A stretch of 43,024 nt of DNA from Treponemataceae bacterium (GCA_024680915.1 JAILBN010000087.1:1-43024); one strand, 5' to 3'; numbered from the stretch's first letter, positions 35,201 through 42,795 are shown. Made by a program: numbers and translations. Notes: generated from the letters alone by a model not told the origin.

Positions 35201-37095
35201 TTTTCCAGCAAGGGGGAGTCTGAAGTCTTTTCCTCCAAATCGAAAAGGAGGGAAAGTGTCTTAGCTTTAAGACCATTTGAGTCCAGGACCGCAATCTTCA
35301 TCAGGTCGGTTCCAGTAAGAATCGGGTTATTGATCTCCAGAACCCGGCAGTTTTTAGCCTGGGGCTCCAAAAGGTTTCCGTCCTTTCCCACATAGACTGT
35401 GGTGTCCGTGACGATTTTCTCCCTGAGACTGTCTATGGGCGGGTTCGTTACCTGGGCAAAAAGCTGCTTGAAATAGCTGAAAAGGCTTTGGTGCTTCTCG
35501 CTCATCACTGCCAGAGGTGTATCAATTCCCATACTGGCGGTGGGCTCCACTCCGTTTTGTGCCAGGGGCAGGACCATCTCGTTCACATCCTCGTAATTCC
35601 AGCCGAAGGCCCGGTAGAGGATATTTCTTTCTTCCAGTGTGTGGACAGGAATCTTTTTGTTGGGAATCTTCAGGCTGGAAAGATGGACAAGGTTCATATC
35701 CAGCCATTCGCCGTAAGGATAAAGCTTGGCGTACTGGGTCTTGCATTCCTCGTCGCTGATGATTTTTTTCTGGACTGTATCCACCAAAAGTATTCGTCCT
35801 GGCTGCAGGCGGGACTTTATCTTGATATTCTCCTCCGGGATATCCAGAACCCCCACCTCACTGGACAGGATAAGCATACCGTCCTTCGTGATGTAGTAAC
35901 GGCTGGGGCGAAGACCATTACGGTCGAGGGTAGCTCCCAGAAGGTCGCCGTCGCTGAAGAGGATGGCGGCAGGTCCGTCCCAGCTTTCCATCATGGTTGC
36001 CCAGTAATGGTAGAAATCCTTTTTCAGCGGGCTCATGTTGTCGTCATGCTTCCAGGGCTCCGGGATGCACATCATCACAGCCAGGGGCAGGGGAAGTCCG
36101 TTCATAAGCAGGAACTCCAGAGTATTGTCCAGCATGGCGGAGTCGGAACCGCTGGTATCCACCGCAGGCAGAACCTGCTTCATTTCGCCCTCAGAAAGCT
36201 TGGTGGACTGTAGGGTTTCTTCCCGGGCCAGCATCCTGTCAACATTTCCCCGGATAGTATTGATTTCTCCGTTGTGGGCTATGAAGCGGTTGGGGTGTGC
36301 CCGCTGCCAGCTGGGCTGGGTGTTGGTGGAGAAGCGGGAGTGGACTATGGCCAGGGCGGACTTGTAATCCTCTGACTGAAGGTCTGTGTAGAAGGTGCGG
36401 AGCTGGTGGACAAGGAACATGCCCTTGTAGACTATGGTACGGGAGGAAAGGGAGCAGACATAGCTTTTGGAGGAGGAAGCCTGCTTGCAGCTTTCCTCAG
36501 TTGCCTGGCCCTTCTCAAAGTCCCGCCTTAGAACATAAAGACGGCGGTCAAAGTCCAAGCCCTTTGCACACTCCTCCTGGCCCTTTTTCCCCTCCGGACG
36601 GGCTATAAAGCACTGCCAAATCTCAGGCATACAGACCAGGGCCTTCTTTCCCAGAACCTGAGCCTTGGTGGGAACTTTTCTCCAGCCTATAAGCCTTAAG
36701 CCATGAGAGGCGCAGCAGCTTTCGAAGCGGAGCTTTTCAGACTCAAAGGACTGGGCTGGGAAAAAGAACATACCGATACCGTAGTCCCTCTCGTCTCCCA
36801 GCGAAAGGCTGCCGTCCGGAGTCAGAATCTCTCCCTTCCTTGCCACCTCCGTGAAAAAGTCGTGACTTATCTGAAGAAGGATTCCCACTCCATCTCCGGT
36901 CTCCCCGGAAGCGTCCTTTCCTGCACGGTGCTCCAGTTTTTCTACTATGCTCAGGGCATTGTCCACGATTTTGTGGCTTTTTTTGCCGTCAATGTTTACC
37001 ACCGCCCCTATTCCACAAGCGTCATGTTCGAAGGAAGCTTCGTAAAGGGTCTTCCTTATGCTTTCTTTTGTGGTCCTTTCATTCTCTTTCATCAT
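32263..37095 (-). CDS. gltB: Glutamate synthase large subunit
   Basis: GltB transfers the amide of glutamine to 2-oxoglutarate. The start is set at 37095 (ATGATG after GGGGAAGG); the longer opening runs back through terminator 2. A propeptide of about 26 residues ends before nucleophile Cys27 in DACGIGAVV. The class II glutaminase domain is followed by the central domain, then the FMN domain with GEGGEKPERLG. The [3Fe-4S] cysteines lie in CQLDTCPFGVATQ, and a C-terminal Gly-rich beta-helix contains GGTAVILGDTGKN. The length, about 1610, is above the usual 1480-1530. Most of the excess is a Ser/Ala-rich insert near EAGSGAVCASSAATSSQ, before the last domain. Two attenuators in series precede the gene. 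Confidence 0.97.
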   Translation of the reverse strand: MMKENERTTKESIRKTLYEASFEHDACGIGAVVNIDGKKSHKIVDNALSIVEKLEHRAGKDASGETGDGVGILLQISHDFFTEVARKGEILTPDGSLSLGDERDYGIGMFFFPAQSFESEKLRFESCCASHGLRLIGWRKVPTKAQVLGKKALVCMPEIWQCFIARPEGKKGQEECAKGLDFDRRLYVLRRDFEKGQATEESCKQASSSKSYVCSLSSRTIVYKGMFLVHQLRTFYTDLQSEDYKSALAIVHSRFSTNTQPSWQRAHPNRFIAHNGEINTIRGNVDRMLAREETLQSTKLSEGEMKQVLPAVDTSGSDSAMLDNTLEFLLMNGLPLPLAVMMCIPEPWKHDDNMSPLKKDFYHYWATMMESWDGPAAILFSDGDLLGATLDRNGLRPSRYYITKDGMLILSSEVGVLDIPEENIKIKSRLQPGRILLVDTVQKKIISDEECKTQYAKLYPYGEWLDMNLVHLSSLKIPNKKIPVHTLEERNILYRAFGWNYEDVNEMVLPLAQNGVEPTASMGIDTPLAVMSEKHQSLFSYFKQLFAQVTNPPIDSLREKIVTDTTVYVGKDGNLLEPQAKNCRVLEINNPILTGTDLMKIAVLDSNGLKAKTLSLLFDLEEKTSDSPLLEKALDKLFKGIDQAYAEGYNIIILSDRDVDKSHAAIPAILAVSAVEQYLIRTKKRTAVSIILESAEVRDVHQAAMCLSYGARAVNPYLAHEAIAELIDQKLLDKDYHTAIDDYNKGIINGIVKIAAKMGISTIQSYQSAQIFEAVGIAQDVVEKYFTNTVSRVGGIGLKEIEEDVRYHHAQGFDPAGLTVNQHLDSVGNHKLRMGPTAESHLYNPETIVALQQATRNGDYERFKEYTALVDSNEHPHTLRAMLDFAFAPDGGIPLDQVESVESIVQHFKTGAMSYGSISEEAHKCMAAAMNHLHGKSNSGEGGEKPERLGTEYNSAIKQVASGRFGVTEEYLLSAREIQIKMAQGAKPGEGGHLPGKKVYPWIAKTRYATPGVALISPPPHHDIYSIEDLAQLIYDLKNANREARISVKLVSEAGVGTIAAGVAKAGAQVILISGHDGGTGAAPISSIHHAGLPWELGLAETHQSLIQNGLRGRVVIETDGKLMSGRDVVIAALLGAEEFGFATAPLISMGCSMMRVCQLDTCPFGVATQNEKLRSRFPGKPEYVENFMKFIAQEMRELMAKLGVKTLNELCGRSDLLKLKERQGFKRSDLVDLSRVLASESEAGSGAVCASSAATSSQAAAVSSSDTKQGADTRQSSDSWKADRSLYDFGLEKTIDEKILLPWLDKLLADKKQTSGKEGVLCKYSSNSGMGDLKAVACQYSQSIPIQSTDRTAGTILGSQIQKSFGNSLQEDSFCVNFTGGAGQSFGAFIPRGLSLRLTGDANDAFGKGLSGGKLVVKKAEGFEGDADKNIIVGNVALFGATSGSAFINGVAGERFCVRNSGATVVAEGCGDHGLEYMTGGTAVILGDTGKNLCAGMSGGVAYVLDEKHDLYKRLNHELVKMYALDDETTTLQDKRDEDYLYTLISLHATETGSERAQEILADWSHYRTCFKKIIPKDYLRIKTEIAAQERNGMKPEDAVLAAFKKCTA

Positions 37096-37144
37096 AGTAC
37101 CTTCCCCTGGATTGAGCCCAATCCGTCCGAAAATATGCCCGGAC

Positions 37145-37197
37145 AAAAAAAGCCGCACCTACAGAAAGACTTTCCTGCGGATGCGGCTTCGTTGCCG
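37145..37197 (-). promoter_or_regulatory. Second ANTAR-type attenuator of gltB
   Basis: Minus strand CGGC-[AACGAA]-GCCG (37197 to 37184), loop A1 and G4. Its 3' arm is the start of a terminator pairing GCCGCATCC with GGTGCGGC, followed by seven T (to 37145). It lies about 100 bases downstream of the first module and about 50 bases before the start codon. Confidence 0.72.
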
Positions 37198-37245
37198 ACT
37201 TTGAGATAGCATTGTCTTGGCAGCCTGGCTTTTGGAGGCCGGCCA

Positions 37246-37309
37246 TAAAAAAAGGTCGTAGATATAACCTCGTCCATACACGAAATTTTATCTACGACCT
37301 CTTTGTCGT
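37246..37309 (-). promoter_or_regulatory. First ANTAR-type attenuator of gltB
   Basis: Minus strand ACGAC-[AAAGAG]-GTCGT (37309 to 37294), identical in stem and loop to the asnB hairpin. AGGTCGTAGATA alternatively pairs with TATCTACGACCT near 37264-37253, followed by a T run (to about 37246). Confidence 0.83.
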
Positions 37310-37319
37310 TCTGAAAGGC

Positions 37320-37348
37320 ATACTAATAAAATAATTTGTAAGTGTCAA
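37320..37348 (-). promoter_or_regulatory. gltB promoter
   Basis: Minus strand TTGACA (37348-37343), 17-bp spacer, TAGTAT (37325-37320). RNA start near 37313, about four bases before the hairpin. Back to back with the dapF promoter; the two -35 boxes are 37 bp apart. Confidence 0.78.
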
Positions 37349-37385
37349 GTTTTTTGATTCTTTTGTCAAAAAAATCCTCTCTTGC

Positions 37386-37414
37386 TTGACAATTTTTTTT
37401 CAAAACTGTATAAG
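37386..37414 (+). promoter_or_regulatory. dapF promoter
   Basis: TTGACA (37386-37391), 17-bp spacer, TATAAG (37409-37414). RNA start near 37421, about six bases before the hairpin stem. Confidence 0.78.
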
Positions 37415-37426
37415 CAAAATATAAGA

Positions 37427-37474
37427 CGACAAAGAGGTCGCAAAGTTTTTTTACTTTGCGGCCTCTTTTTTTTT
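37427..37474 (+). promoter_or_regulatory. ANTAR-type attenuator of dapF
   Basis: CGAC-[AAAGAG]-GTCG (37427-37440), loop A1 and G4. AAAGAGGTCGCAAAGT (37431-37446) alternatively pairs with ACTTTGCGGCCTCTTT (37453-37468), followed by T residues to 37474. Confidence 0.82.
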
Positions 37475-37520
37475 GCTTCAGCCCGCTTCAGAGCAGAAAG
37501 AGTATGAGCAGGCGGAGGCA

Positions 37521-38040
37521 AGGTCAGGGGCAGCCTCAAAACTGCCGCACCGGCACGGTCAGGGGCAACCTCAAAACTGCCGCCACCGGCAAGGACAGAG
37601 GCAGCCTCAAAAACTGCCGCTACCGGCAAGGTCAGGGGCAGCCTCAAAACTGCCGCTACCGGCAAGGTCAGGGGCAGCCTCAAAAACTGCCGCACCGGCA
37701 AGGGCAGTGGCAACCGCAAAACTGCCGCCACCGGCAAGGTCAGGGGCCGCCTCAAAAACTGCCACCACCGGCAAGGACAGGGGCAGCCTCAAAAACTGCC
37801 GCTACCGGCACGGTCAGGGGCAGCCTCAAAACTGCCGCACCGGCACGGTCAGGGGCAGCCTCAAAAACTGCCGCACCGGCACGGGCAGGGGCAGCCTCAA
37901 AACTGCCGCCACCGGCACGGACAGGGGCAGCCTCAAAAACTGCCGCCACCGGCAAGGACAAAGGCAGCTTCAAAAACTGCCGCACCGGCAAGGGCAAAGG
38001 CAGCCTCAAAAACTGCCGCTACCGGCACGGTCAGGGGCCT
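37521..38040 (+). repeat. Tandem array of 35-37 bp units in the dapF leader
   Basis: Fourteen full units and a partial fifteenth lie between the attenuator and the dapF ribosome site. Each contains GGCAG, CCTCAAAA(A) and CTGCC, a small hairpin, followed by a GC(Y)ACCGGC segment. Units vary by A4/A5 and by GCACC or GCYACC, so reading frames are not preserved. There are no unique spacers, so it is not a CRISPR array. It would be transcribed as a leader RNA of about 600 bases. Confidence 0.92.
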
Positions 38041-38059
38041 TTTTCATAAGGAGGAAAGC

Positions 38060-38944
38060 ATGAGATTCACGAAAATGCATGGCTGTGGGAATGATTATAT
38101 CTATTTCGATTGTACAGATGAGGATTTTCCCGGCGGTGGGGTGGGCGAGCGTCTTGCGGCCATTAAGCTTTCGGACAGGCATTTCGGAGTGGGTGGAGAC
38201 GGCATCATTCTCATAAAGAAAGGGCAGAAGGCAGATTTCGAGATGGTCATGTACAACGCAGACGGTAGCAGGAGCCAGATGTGCGGTAACGGAATCCGTT
38301 GTGTGGGAAAATATGTGTATGACGCAGGCTATACAAAGGGGCGTGAGTTTACCGTTGAGTCTATGGGAGCTGTGAAGGTCCTGAAAGTTGAGGATGGCAA
38401 GCGCGGCGACAAGGTTTCAAATCTTTCTGTTGATATGGGATGCCCTATTCTTGAGGCGGCAAAAATTCCTGTGGCCACAGACAGGGGAGATGTGTTCGCC
38501 GCAGAAAGCCCAGTGATTATGAAGCCCTTGCTGGTCTCAGGCACTGAATATAAAATCACCTGCCTTTCCATGGGAAACCCACATGCGGTGGTCTTTTTGG
38601 ACAAGTCGCCGTCACAATTCCCTGTGTGCGAAATCGGTCCTCTTTTCGAAATGCATGAGTTTTTCCCGGAGCGTACCAACACTGAATTCGCCTTTGTGGA
38701 GGACCGACACACCATCTGGATGCGGGTATGGGAGAGGGGCACCGGGGAGACCCTGGCCTGCGGAACCGGAACCTGTGCCACTGTGGTGGCCGCAATCCTC
38801 AACGGCTTTGTGGATGCGGGACAGAAGGTTAGGGTGCATCTTCTTGGTGGGGATCTGGAGATTGAATGGAGCGGAAAGCCTCAGAATTCTGTTTTTATGA
38901 CTGGACCTGCGGAAACAGTCTTTACCGGAGATGTTGAGCTATAA
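38060..38944 (+). CDS. dapF: Diaminopimelate epimerase
   Basis: The enzyme interconverts LL- and meso-diaminopimelate on the lysine and peptidoglycan route. The 294 residues are slightly longer than usual (about 275). The two catalytic cysteines are Cys75 in MCGNGIRC and Cys234 in ACGTGTCA. FTKMHGCGNDY starts the protein, and GNPHAVVFLD is the second substrate loop. AAGGAGG lies about seven bases before ATG. The promoter and attenuator are more than 600 bases upstream, with a tandem repeat array between. dapL follows after about 100 bases, giving the two steps from tetrahydrodipicolinate to meso-diaminopimelate. A direct repeat AGGCCTGGGCC occurs twice in that gap. Confidence 0.97.
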   Translation: MRFTKMHGCGNDYIYFDCTDEDFPGGGVGERLAAIKLSDRHFGVGGDGIILIKKGQKADFEMVMYNADGSRSQMCGNGIRCVGKYVYDAGYTKGREFTVESMGAVKVLKVEDGKRGDKVSNLSVDMGCPILEAAKIPVATDRGDVFAAESPVIMKPLLVSGTEYKITCLSMGNPHAVVFLDKSPSQFPVCEIGPLFEMHEFFPERTNTEFAFVEDRHTIWMRVWERGTGETLACGTGTCATVVAAILNGFVDAGQKVRVHLLGGDLEIEWSGKPQNSVFMTGPAETVFTGDVEL

Positions 38945-39045
38945 GCCCCTTTTTAAGGCCTGGGCCCGCTAGAACTTGAGGAGCTTCGCCTTTTTTTAGG
39001 CCTGGGCCTTTCCTTTATCGGTAATCACAGGAGGATACAATAACT

Positions 39046-40338
39046 ATGACTATTAACAAGAACTTTTTGGATTTGGAAGCGAGCTATCTTTTTTCCACAG
39101 TGAATAAGAAAACCCGTGAGTTTATGGCTTCTCATCCTGATGTGGATGTGATAAAGCTTTCCATAGGGGATGTGACCCGACCTCTTTGCCCTGCGGTTAT
39201 TGAGGCAATGCACAGGGCTGTGGACGAGATGGCTGACGAAAAGACCTTCCGGGGCTATCCGCCGGAACAGGGCTACGATTTTATTCTTGATGCTATCCTC
39301 CAGTACGACTACCTTAAGCGGGGCATCAGCCTGAAAAAAGATGAGATTTTCCTTTCGGATGGCGCCAAAAGCGATTGCGGAAATATCGGGGACATTTTCG
39401 CCGTGGACAACACTGTGGCAATATGTGATCCCGTTTATCCTGTTTATATAGACACAAACATCATGAACGGACGGGGCAAGAAAATCATCCTGATGCCCTG
39501 TTCGGAGGAGAAGGGTTTTTTGCCTGATTTGCCGGAGCTTCCCACGGAGGATGTCTCGTCTTGTTCATGTGGCGCGGAGAAGCTTACCTGCGCAGAAGGT
39601 GCCACAAAGGGAAGAGCTCCTAATTCTGCATCAGATACCGCTCCCGTCCCGGATATCATCTACCTCTGCTTTCCCAATAACCCCACCGGAGCTGTCGCCT
39701 CAAAGGCCTACCTGAAAAAATGGGTGGATTATGCCAACGCCCACCACAGCTTGATTCTTTTCGATTCCGCCTACGAGGCCTTCATCACCCAGCCGGATAT
39801 CCCCCGCTCAATTTATGAGATTGAGGGTGCCAAAAGCTGTGCCATAGAACTGAGGTCCTTCTCAAAAACAGCCGGCTTCACAGGCCTGCGCTGCGGATAT
39901 ACTGTGGTGCCCCATGAGCTTGTCTTTGAGGGGGTGGAGCTTAACTCCCTCTGGTTGCGGCGACAGTCCACAAAGTTCAATGGCGTTTCCTACATAACCC
40001 AGCGTGCGGCCGAAGCTGTATATTCAGAAGAGGGACAAAAGCAGATTCAGGAAAATCTTTCCTATTACCGCGAGAATGCCCGGCTCATATACGAAGGCGT
40101 GAGGGAAGCCGGCTTCAAGGCCTTCGGCGGTAAAAACTCTCCTTATGTGTGGATGAAAATTCCTGCCGGCTTTACAAGCTGGAGCTTCTTCGACCAGCTT
40201 TTAGAGAAATGCCAGGTTGTGGGAACCCCAGGCAGCGGATTCGGCAAGATGGGGGAGGGCTACCTCAGGCTCACAGGCTTCGGCAGCCGGGAAAGGACTT
40301 TGGAGGCCATAGAAAGAATAAAGAAGTACTTCGGTTAG
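39046..40338 (+). CDS. dapL: LL-diaminopimelate aminotransferase
   Basis: This PLP enzyme makes LL-diaminopimelate from tetrahydrodipicolinate using glutamate as amino donor, bypassing DapD/C/E. The 430 residues are close to the family (about 410). Marks present are the N-terminal [49 protein letters not shown], and PLP Lys274 in [16 protein letters not shown] Cys/Ala/Ser-rich insert of about 20 residues (about 168-195, [20 protein letters not shown]) lies before [19 protein letters not shown] precedes ATG. It is probably co-transcribed with dapF. The downstream region shows no terminator before the hairpin array. Confidence 0.96.
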   Translation: MTINKNFLDLEASYLFSTVNKKTREFMASHPDVDVIKLSIGDVTRPLCPAVIEAMHRAVDEMADEKTFRGYPPEQGYDFILDAILQYDYLKRGISLKKDEIFLSDGAKSDCGNIGDIFAVDNTVAICDPVYPVYIDTNIMNGRGKKIILMPCSEEKGFLPDLPELPTEDVSSCSCGAEKLTCAEGATKGRAPNSASDTAPVPDIIYLCFPNNPTGAVASKAYLKKWVDYANAHHSLILFDSAYEAFITQPDIPRSIYEIEGAKSCAIELRSFSKTAGFTGLRCGYTVVPHELVFEGVELNSLWLRRQSTKFNGVSYITQRAAEAVYSEEGQKQIQENLSYYRENARLIYEGVREAGFKAFGGKNSPYVWMKIPAGFTSWSFFDQLLEKCQVVGTPGSGFGKMGEGYLRLTGFGSRERTLEAIERIKKYFG

Positions 40339-40428
40339 GTGTCAAAAAGAGAATCTGTTACTGAAAGCTGTCGCTCCCCCAGGCATTTCTTAATAAGCTT
40401 TTTACTTTAGTCAGTAAATTCCATCGTA

Positions 40429-41078
40429 TTTCCCGACTAAACTTGAGTTTTGTGACTTCTAGTCGGGAAAATTTCCGCCTCCTTCTGAAGCTTTCCCGAC
40501 TGAACGCTTGTTATCCTGCATTTAGTCGGGAATTTCTACCTTACTTCTGTGAATTTCATCTCTCCTTTTTTGATGTTTCCCGACTGAGTGAGAGTTTTTC
40601 GGCTTTCAGTCGGGAAATTTTCCGCCTCCTTCTGAAGCTTTCCCGACTGAACGCTTGTTATCCTGCATTTAGTCGGGAAACCCTGCTTTGGTACCAGAAC
40701 TTTCCCGACTAAACGCGAGTTTTGTGACTTCTAGTCGGGAAATTTTCCGCCTCCTTCTGAAGCTTTCCCGACTAAACGCGAGTTTTTTGACTTCTAGTCG
40801 GGAAATTTTCCGCCTCCTTCTGAAGCTTTCCCGACTGAATTTGGGTTTTGTGATTTTTAGTCGGGAATTCCTAGCTTGCTTCTGGGAATTTCATCTGTCC
40901 CTTTTTGATGTTTCCCGACTGAAAGCACTATTATTTTCAATTAGTCGGGAAAACTTGCTTTAATACCATGACTTTTCCCGACTAAACGCGAGTTTTTTGA
41001 CTTCTAGTCGGGAATTCCTACTTCTAAAAAGAGCTATTTCCCGACTGAACGCTTGTTATCCTGCATTTAGTCGGGAAT
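40429..41078 (+). repeat. Hairpin array A: ten 42-bp palindromic units
   Basis: Each unit is TTTCCCGACT, about 22 loop bases, then AGTCGGGAA(A). Starts: 40429, 40492, 40576, 40639, 40701, 40764, 40827, 40911, 40974, 41037. Intervals are 63, 84, 63, 62, 63, 63, 84, 63 and 63. Loops fall into a few types, including GAACGCTTGTTATCC and AAACGCGAGTTTTTTGAC. The spacers between units also recur, for example CCGCCTCCTTCTGAAGC. The array lies downstream (3') of the nuclease-like gene, which is on the minus strand. Confidence 0.95.
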
Positions 41079-41117
41079 TTCTTGTTCCTCTCTTTCATCT
41101 TTCTCTGTTTAAAGTTG

Positions 41118-41999
41118 TCAGAAGTATTCCTTTATTGTTTTCTCTATACTTTGAGTGCTAAGTGGTTGATTTTTGGTTTCCATTGTAGTTATAAGTCTAT
41201 GTCCTGGAAAAATGCCATTTTCAGTATAGATATTGAGTTTACGGATTGCATTTTGTGAATATTCTTTGAAATCCATAAGACCGAAATGTTCCCATATAAT
41301 TTCTTGACGTGAATGTGTATTTAGACAAAGAAAATCAGGATAGAATATCAAAGACTCTTTTTTTGATTCGGAATTTCTGGAATATTTCTCTAGAATAGCA
41401 GGATATTCATATCTGTATGGAATTTTGTGTCGGTGAAGAGCATCTGCTATCAAAACTTCGGATTTGGATCTGACACGTTCTCCTCTTGCTGTATAGAAAA
41501 ACTGCAAGTCTGTTGATACTTGAATCCCTTGCCATGTTACTTTCTGCCATTTCTCTGCATATTCTTCATCTGTGAGAGTCACTGGAATTATGAATTCTTT
41601 TCGGGCAGGATTCAAATCATTGTAAAACTTAATGATTTTACTTTGGAAGCGATAGTGTGTTTTCTCTGGAGAAGGTGTTTCTCCACATATTTTTGAGATG
41701 TATTTTTTTGTGGCCAGTATCTCATCTTCCAAAAGCTTTATTAGTTTTCTGTTGTAGTCCTTTTGGGCAAGCTGTCTAATTAGTTTTTCATTTTTCAGGG
41801 AGATATAATTTCCCAGAGGTGCATTTTCTTCTTCGACTTGATAATACTCTATGTATTTTCCCTTTTTTGATATTCTTAGATGTTCACTTTGCTTATGGTC
41901 ATTTCTTGTCTTTAGTGTTTTTAAGGTTACTTCCAGCTTTTTCAACCTCGTGACAATAAGTTCTAATGTATTGTCTGGTGGTAATAAATCTAAAATCAT
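41118..41999 (-). CDS. PD-(D/E)XK nuclease-like protein within a hairpin array
   Basis: The 293-residue soluble protein has two parts. Residues 1-110 are largely helical and charged, with a probable coiled coil near 15-35 (VTRLKKLEVTLKTLK). The C-terminal part (about 165-270) fits the PD-(D/E)XK nuclease fold: Glu181 in RSKSE, Pro221-Asp222 in YPDFLCL, and Glu237 with His238 in IIWEHFG, set on alternating strands and helices. Cleavage of DNA or RNA is an inference from this motif order; I cannot name a subfamily. AGGAGG precedes ATG. The gene is flanked on both sides by the same palindromic units, which come within 26 bases of its start and about 40 of its stop. Base composition is AT-richer than neighbouring metabolic genes, which suggests transfer. 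Confidence 0.82.
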   Translation of the reverse strand: MILDLLPPDNTLELIVTRLKKLEVTLKTLKTRNDHKQSEHLRISKKGKYIEYYQVEEENAPLGNYISLKNEKLIRQLAQKDYNRKLIKLLEDEILATKKYISKICGETPSPEKTHYRFQSKIIKFYNDLNPARKEFIIPVTLTDEEYAEKWQKVTWQGIQVSTDLQFFYTARGERVRSKSEVLIADALHRHKIPYRYEYPAILEKYSRNSESKKESLIFYPDFLCLNTHSRQEIIWEHFGLMDFKEYSQNAIRKLNIYTENGIFPGHRLITTMETKNQPLSTQSIEKTIKEYF

Positions 42000-42024
42000 A
42001 AAAATCCTCCTGATGATTTCCTAT

Positions 42025-42275
42025 TTTCCCGACTAAACTTGGGTTTTGTGATTTTTAGTCGGGAATTTCTACCTTACTTCTGTGAATTTCATCTCTCCTT
42101 TTTTGATGTTTCCCGACTGAGTGAGAGTTTTTCGGCTTTCAGTCGGGAAAACTTCCGCCTCCTTCTGAAGCTTTCCCGACTGAACGCTTGTTATCCTGCA
42201 TTTAGTCGGGAAACCCTGCTTTAATACCATGACTTTTCCCGACTAAACGCGAGTTTTTTGACTTCTAGTCGGGAA
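42025..42275 (+). repeat. Hairpin array B: four 42-bp palindromic units
   Basis: The same units as array A start at 42025, 42109, 42172 and 42235 (intervals 84, 63, 63). They lie upstream of the nuclease-like gene start. Loop and spacer types match those of array A, in the order seen there. Confidence 0.95.
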
Positions 42276-42419
42276 GTGACTCCTTTATCCTAGCACCCCA
42301 CTACAGACGCAATACGCTAACCAAAAAAATCTTGTTCGATTTATTGTTCATATCTATTGTTGACAATGAATTGATTTTTTTGACGCTTTTCACAGGAAAA
42401 TTCTTTTTCTGAAAAATAG

Positions 42420-42448
42420 TTGACATATTTTTTCAGAAATTGTATAAA
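42420..42448 (+). promoter_or_regulatory. glnN promoter
   Basis: TTGACA (42420-42425), 17-bp spacer, TATAAA (42443-42448). RNA start near 42455, about six bases before the hairpin stem. Confidence 0.8.
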
Positions 42449-42460
42449 CGAATTATCAAA

Positions 42461-42502
42461 CGACAATGAGGTCGCGGAAATGATGTTTCTGCGACCTTTT
42501 TT
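42461..42502 (+). promoter_or_regulatory. First ANTAR-type attenuator of glnN
   Basis: CGAC-[AATGAG]-GTCG (42461-42474), loop A1 and G4. GGTCGCGGAAA (42470-42480) alternatively pairs with TTTCTGCGACC (42486-42496), followed by a T run to 42502. Confidence 0.82.
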
Positions 42503-42594
42503 GTTTTCTGACGACTTGTATTATAATCCCGCGAGTTATATGCAGTTTGCTGCATGGAACTCGCCAAACAAAAGTGCGAAAGCATTTTTGAGTA

Positions 42595-42659
42595 TGGCAA
42601 TGGCGCCGCATTTTTTTCCGGGGGACGCCCCGCGAAAAATATTGTGGCGCCTTTTTTTT
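42595..42659 (+). promoter_or_regulatory. Second ANTAR-type attenuator of glnN
   Basis: TGGC-[AATGGC]-GCCG (42595-42608), loop A1 and G4, resembling the purF hairpin. GGCGCCGCA (42602-42610) alternatively pairs with TGTGGCGCC (42643-42651), followed by eight T. Confidence 0.72.
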
Positions 42660-42672
42660 CGGGTTAGGGATT

Positions 42673-42774
42673 GTAGGGGCGAGCGAAGCGAGAACACGCG
42701 TAAGCGTGGTCGAAGGCGAATGCCGTAGCCCCGTAAAGCCCGACGGCGGTGTGAAACGACGCCGGAACCCCAAA
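42673..42774 (+). repeat. Multi-hairpin palindromic repeat before glnN
   Basis: An outer stem GGGGC/GCCCC encloses CACGC-GTAA-GCGTG and GGC-GAAT-GCC, followed by a hairpin made of CGGCG and CGCCG arms. It looks like the dispersed palindromes elsewhere in the window and would lie in the glnN leader RNA, just before the ribosome site. Confidence 0.7.
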
Positions 42775-42795
42775 ACTTATTGATGGAGGTTTATT

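Noticed and set aside
37456-38063. Long ORFs on both strands through the dapF leader repeats
   Set aside because: Low-complexity products from GC-rich tandem units of mixed length, no ribosome sites, and several frames open at once.
40401-40418. TTTACT..AGTAAA palindrome after dapL as a terminator
   Set aside because: The stem is short and AT-rich and no T run follows.
40443-40963. Two plus-strand ORFs of 89 and 91 codons through the hairpin array
   Set aside because: They consist wholly of the repeat units and lack ribosome sites. The frame is kept only because units are multiples of 21 bp, and it breaks at the 62-bp interval.
40429-42275. CRISPR-like array with adjacent nuclease gene
   Set aside because: Repeats are palindromes with only a few recurring loop and spacer types. 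There are no unique spacers and no cas genes.
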